Position numbers and translations under genes: made by a program. The notes below the pieces were generated by a model, which was not told the origin of the DNA, searched no databases, and saw only the letters and a program-made list of their open reading frames with translations. 6,380 nt of DNA from Phycisphaeraceae bacterium (GTDB lineage: Bacteria; Planctomycetota; Phycisphaerae; Phycisphaerales; Phycisphaeraceae), in NCBI GenBank assembly GCA_016763955.1, contig JAESSU010000051.1, forward strand, positions 1-6,380. The letters run 5' to 3'. Positions 6,351 to 6,380 of this stretch are shown piece by piece (within the stretch, counting starts at the first letter, position 1; each line of letters opens with the position of its first letter).

Positions 6351-6380
6351 TGCGCGTCATCACAACCATGCTCACCGCAG
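6350..6380 (+). CDS. Start of a downstream gene, cut by the window edge
   Basis: The murC stop TAA (6348-6350) shares its last A with an ATG at 6350-6352 (TAATG). The frame reads M-R-V-I-T-T-M-L-T-A and runs off the window. Such an overlap usually marks translational coupling within an operon, so another cell-envelope gene is a fair guess. Ten codons are too few to name it, and a second in-frame ATG at 6368 could also be the start. Confidence 0.5.
   Translation, partial: MRVITTMLTA

Noticed and set aside
1..6380. tRNA, rRNA, CRISPR array, attachment site or origin
   Set aside because: No cloverleaf, rRNA-like stretch, regularly spaced repeats or iteron/DnaA-box cluster is visible on either strand.

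Overview
The window reads as chromosome from a Gram-negative-type bacterium with peptidoglycan and an outer membrane: it holds a complete murC and a TolC-family outer-membrane factor. The glycosidase-like secreted protein at the left and the style of the IS3-type remnant remind me of Planctomycetes (possibly the Phycisphaerae side). That placement is inference from family resemblance, not from a marker gene. Most of the window is moderately GC-rich (one murC line counts to about 57% GC), with a clear AT-rich island at 2317-3003 (two lines count to 30-33% GC).

Layout, left to right. (1) 16-101: a structured leader element, copy 1. (2) 162-1748 (+): a secreted protein of 528 aa with a clan GH-A-like pair of candidate catalytic glutamates. 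(3) 1861-2218 (+): a scar. The left end and first codons of an IS3-family orfA are joined, out of frame, to the last third of an rdgB (dITP/XTP pyrophosphatase) gene. (4) 2249-2312: a hairpin terminator, probably working in both directions, plus a second small hairpin. (5) 2317-3003 (-): an AT-rich DUF3800-like gene. (6) 3026-4765 (-): a TolC-family outer-membrane efflux lipoprotein, 22 bp upstream of the DUF3800-like gene in the same direction, so the two could share a transcript. (7) 4766-4943: a divergent intergenic region carrying leader copy 2. (8) 4944-6350 (+): murC. (9) 6350-6380 (+): the first codons of a further gene overlapping the murC stop, running off the window.

The genes do not form one pathway. 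murC belongs to cytoplasmic peptidoglycan precursor synthesis, and the TolC-like protein is the outer-membrane part of an export or efflux system whose pump and adaptor are not here. The glycosidase-like protein is exported and stands alone, and the DUF3800-like gene looks acquired. What links distant parts is the leader element. The same ordered set of short blocks (TCGGGTAT, CGTTGT, AACGCGATG, AAAACAA, GCCAC, TACACAAG) lies upstream of both intact plus-strand genes, the glycosidase-like gene and murC, with hairpin-forming sequence in both copies. I do not recognise it as a known riboswitch or repeat, and it is the best candidate here for something undescribed.
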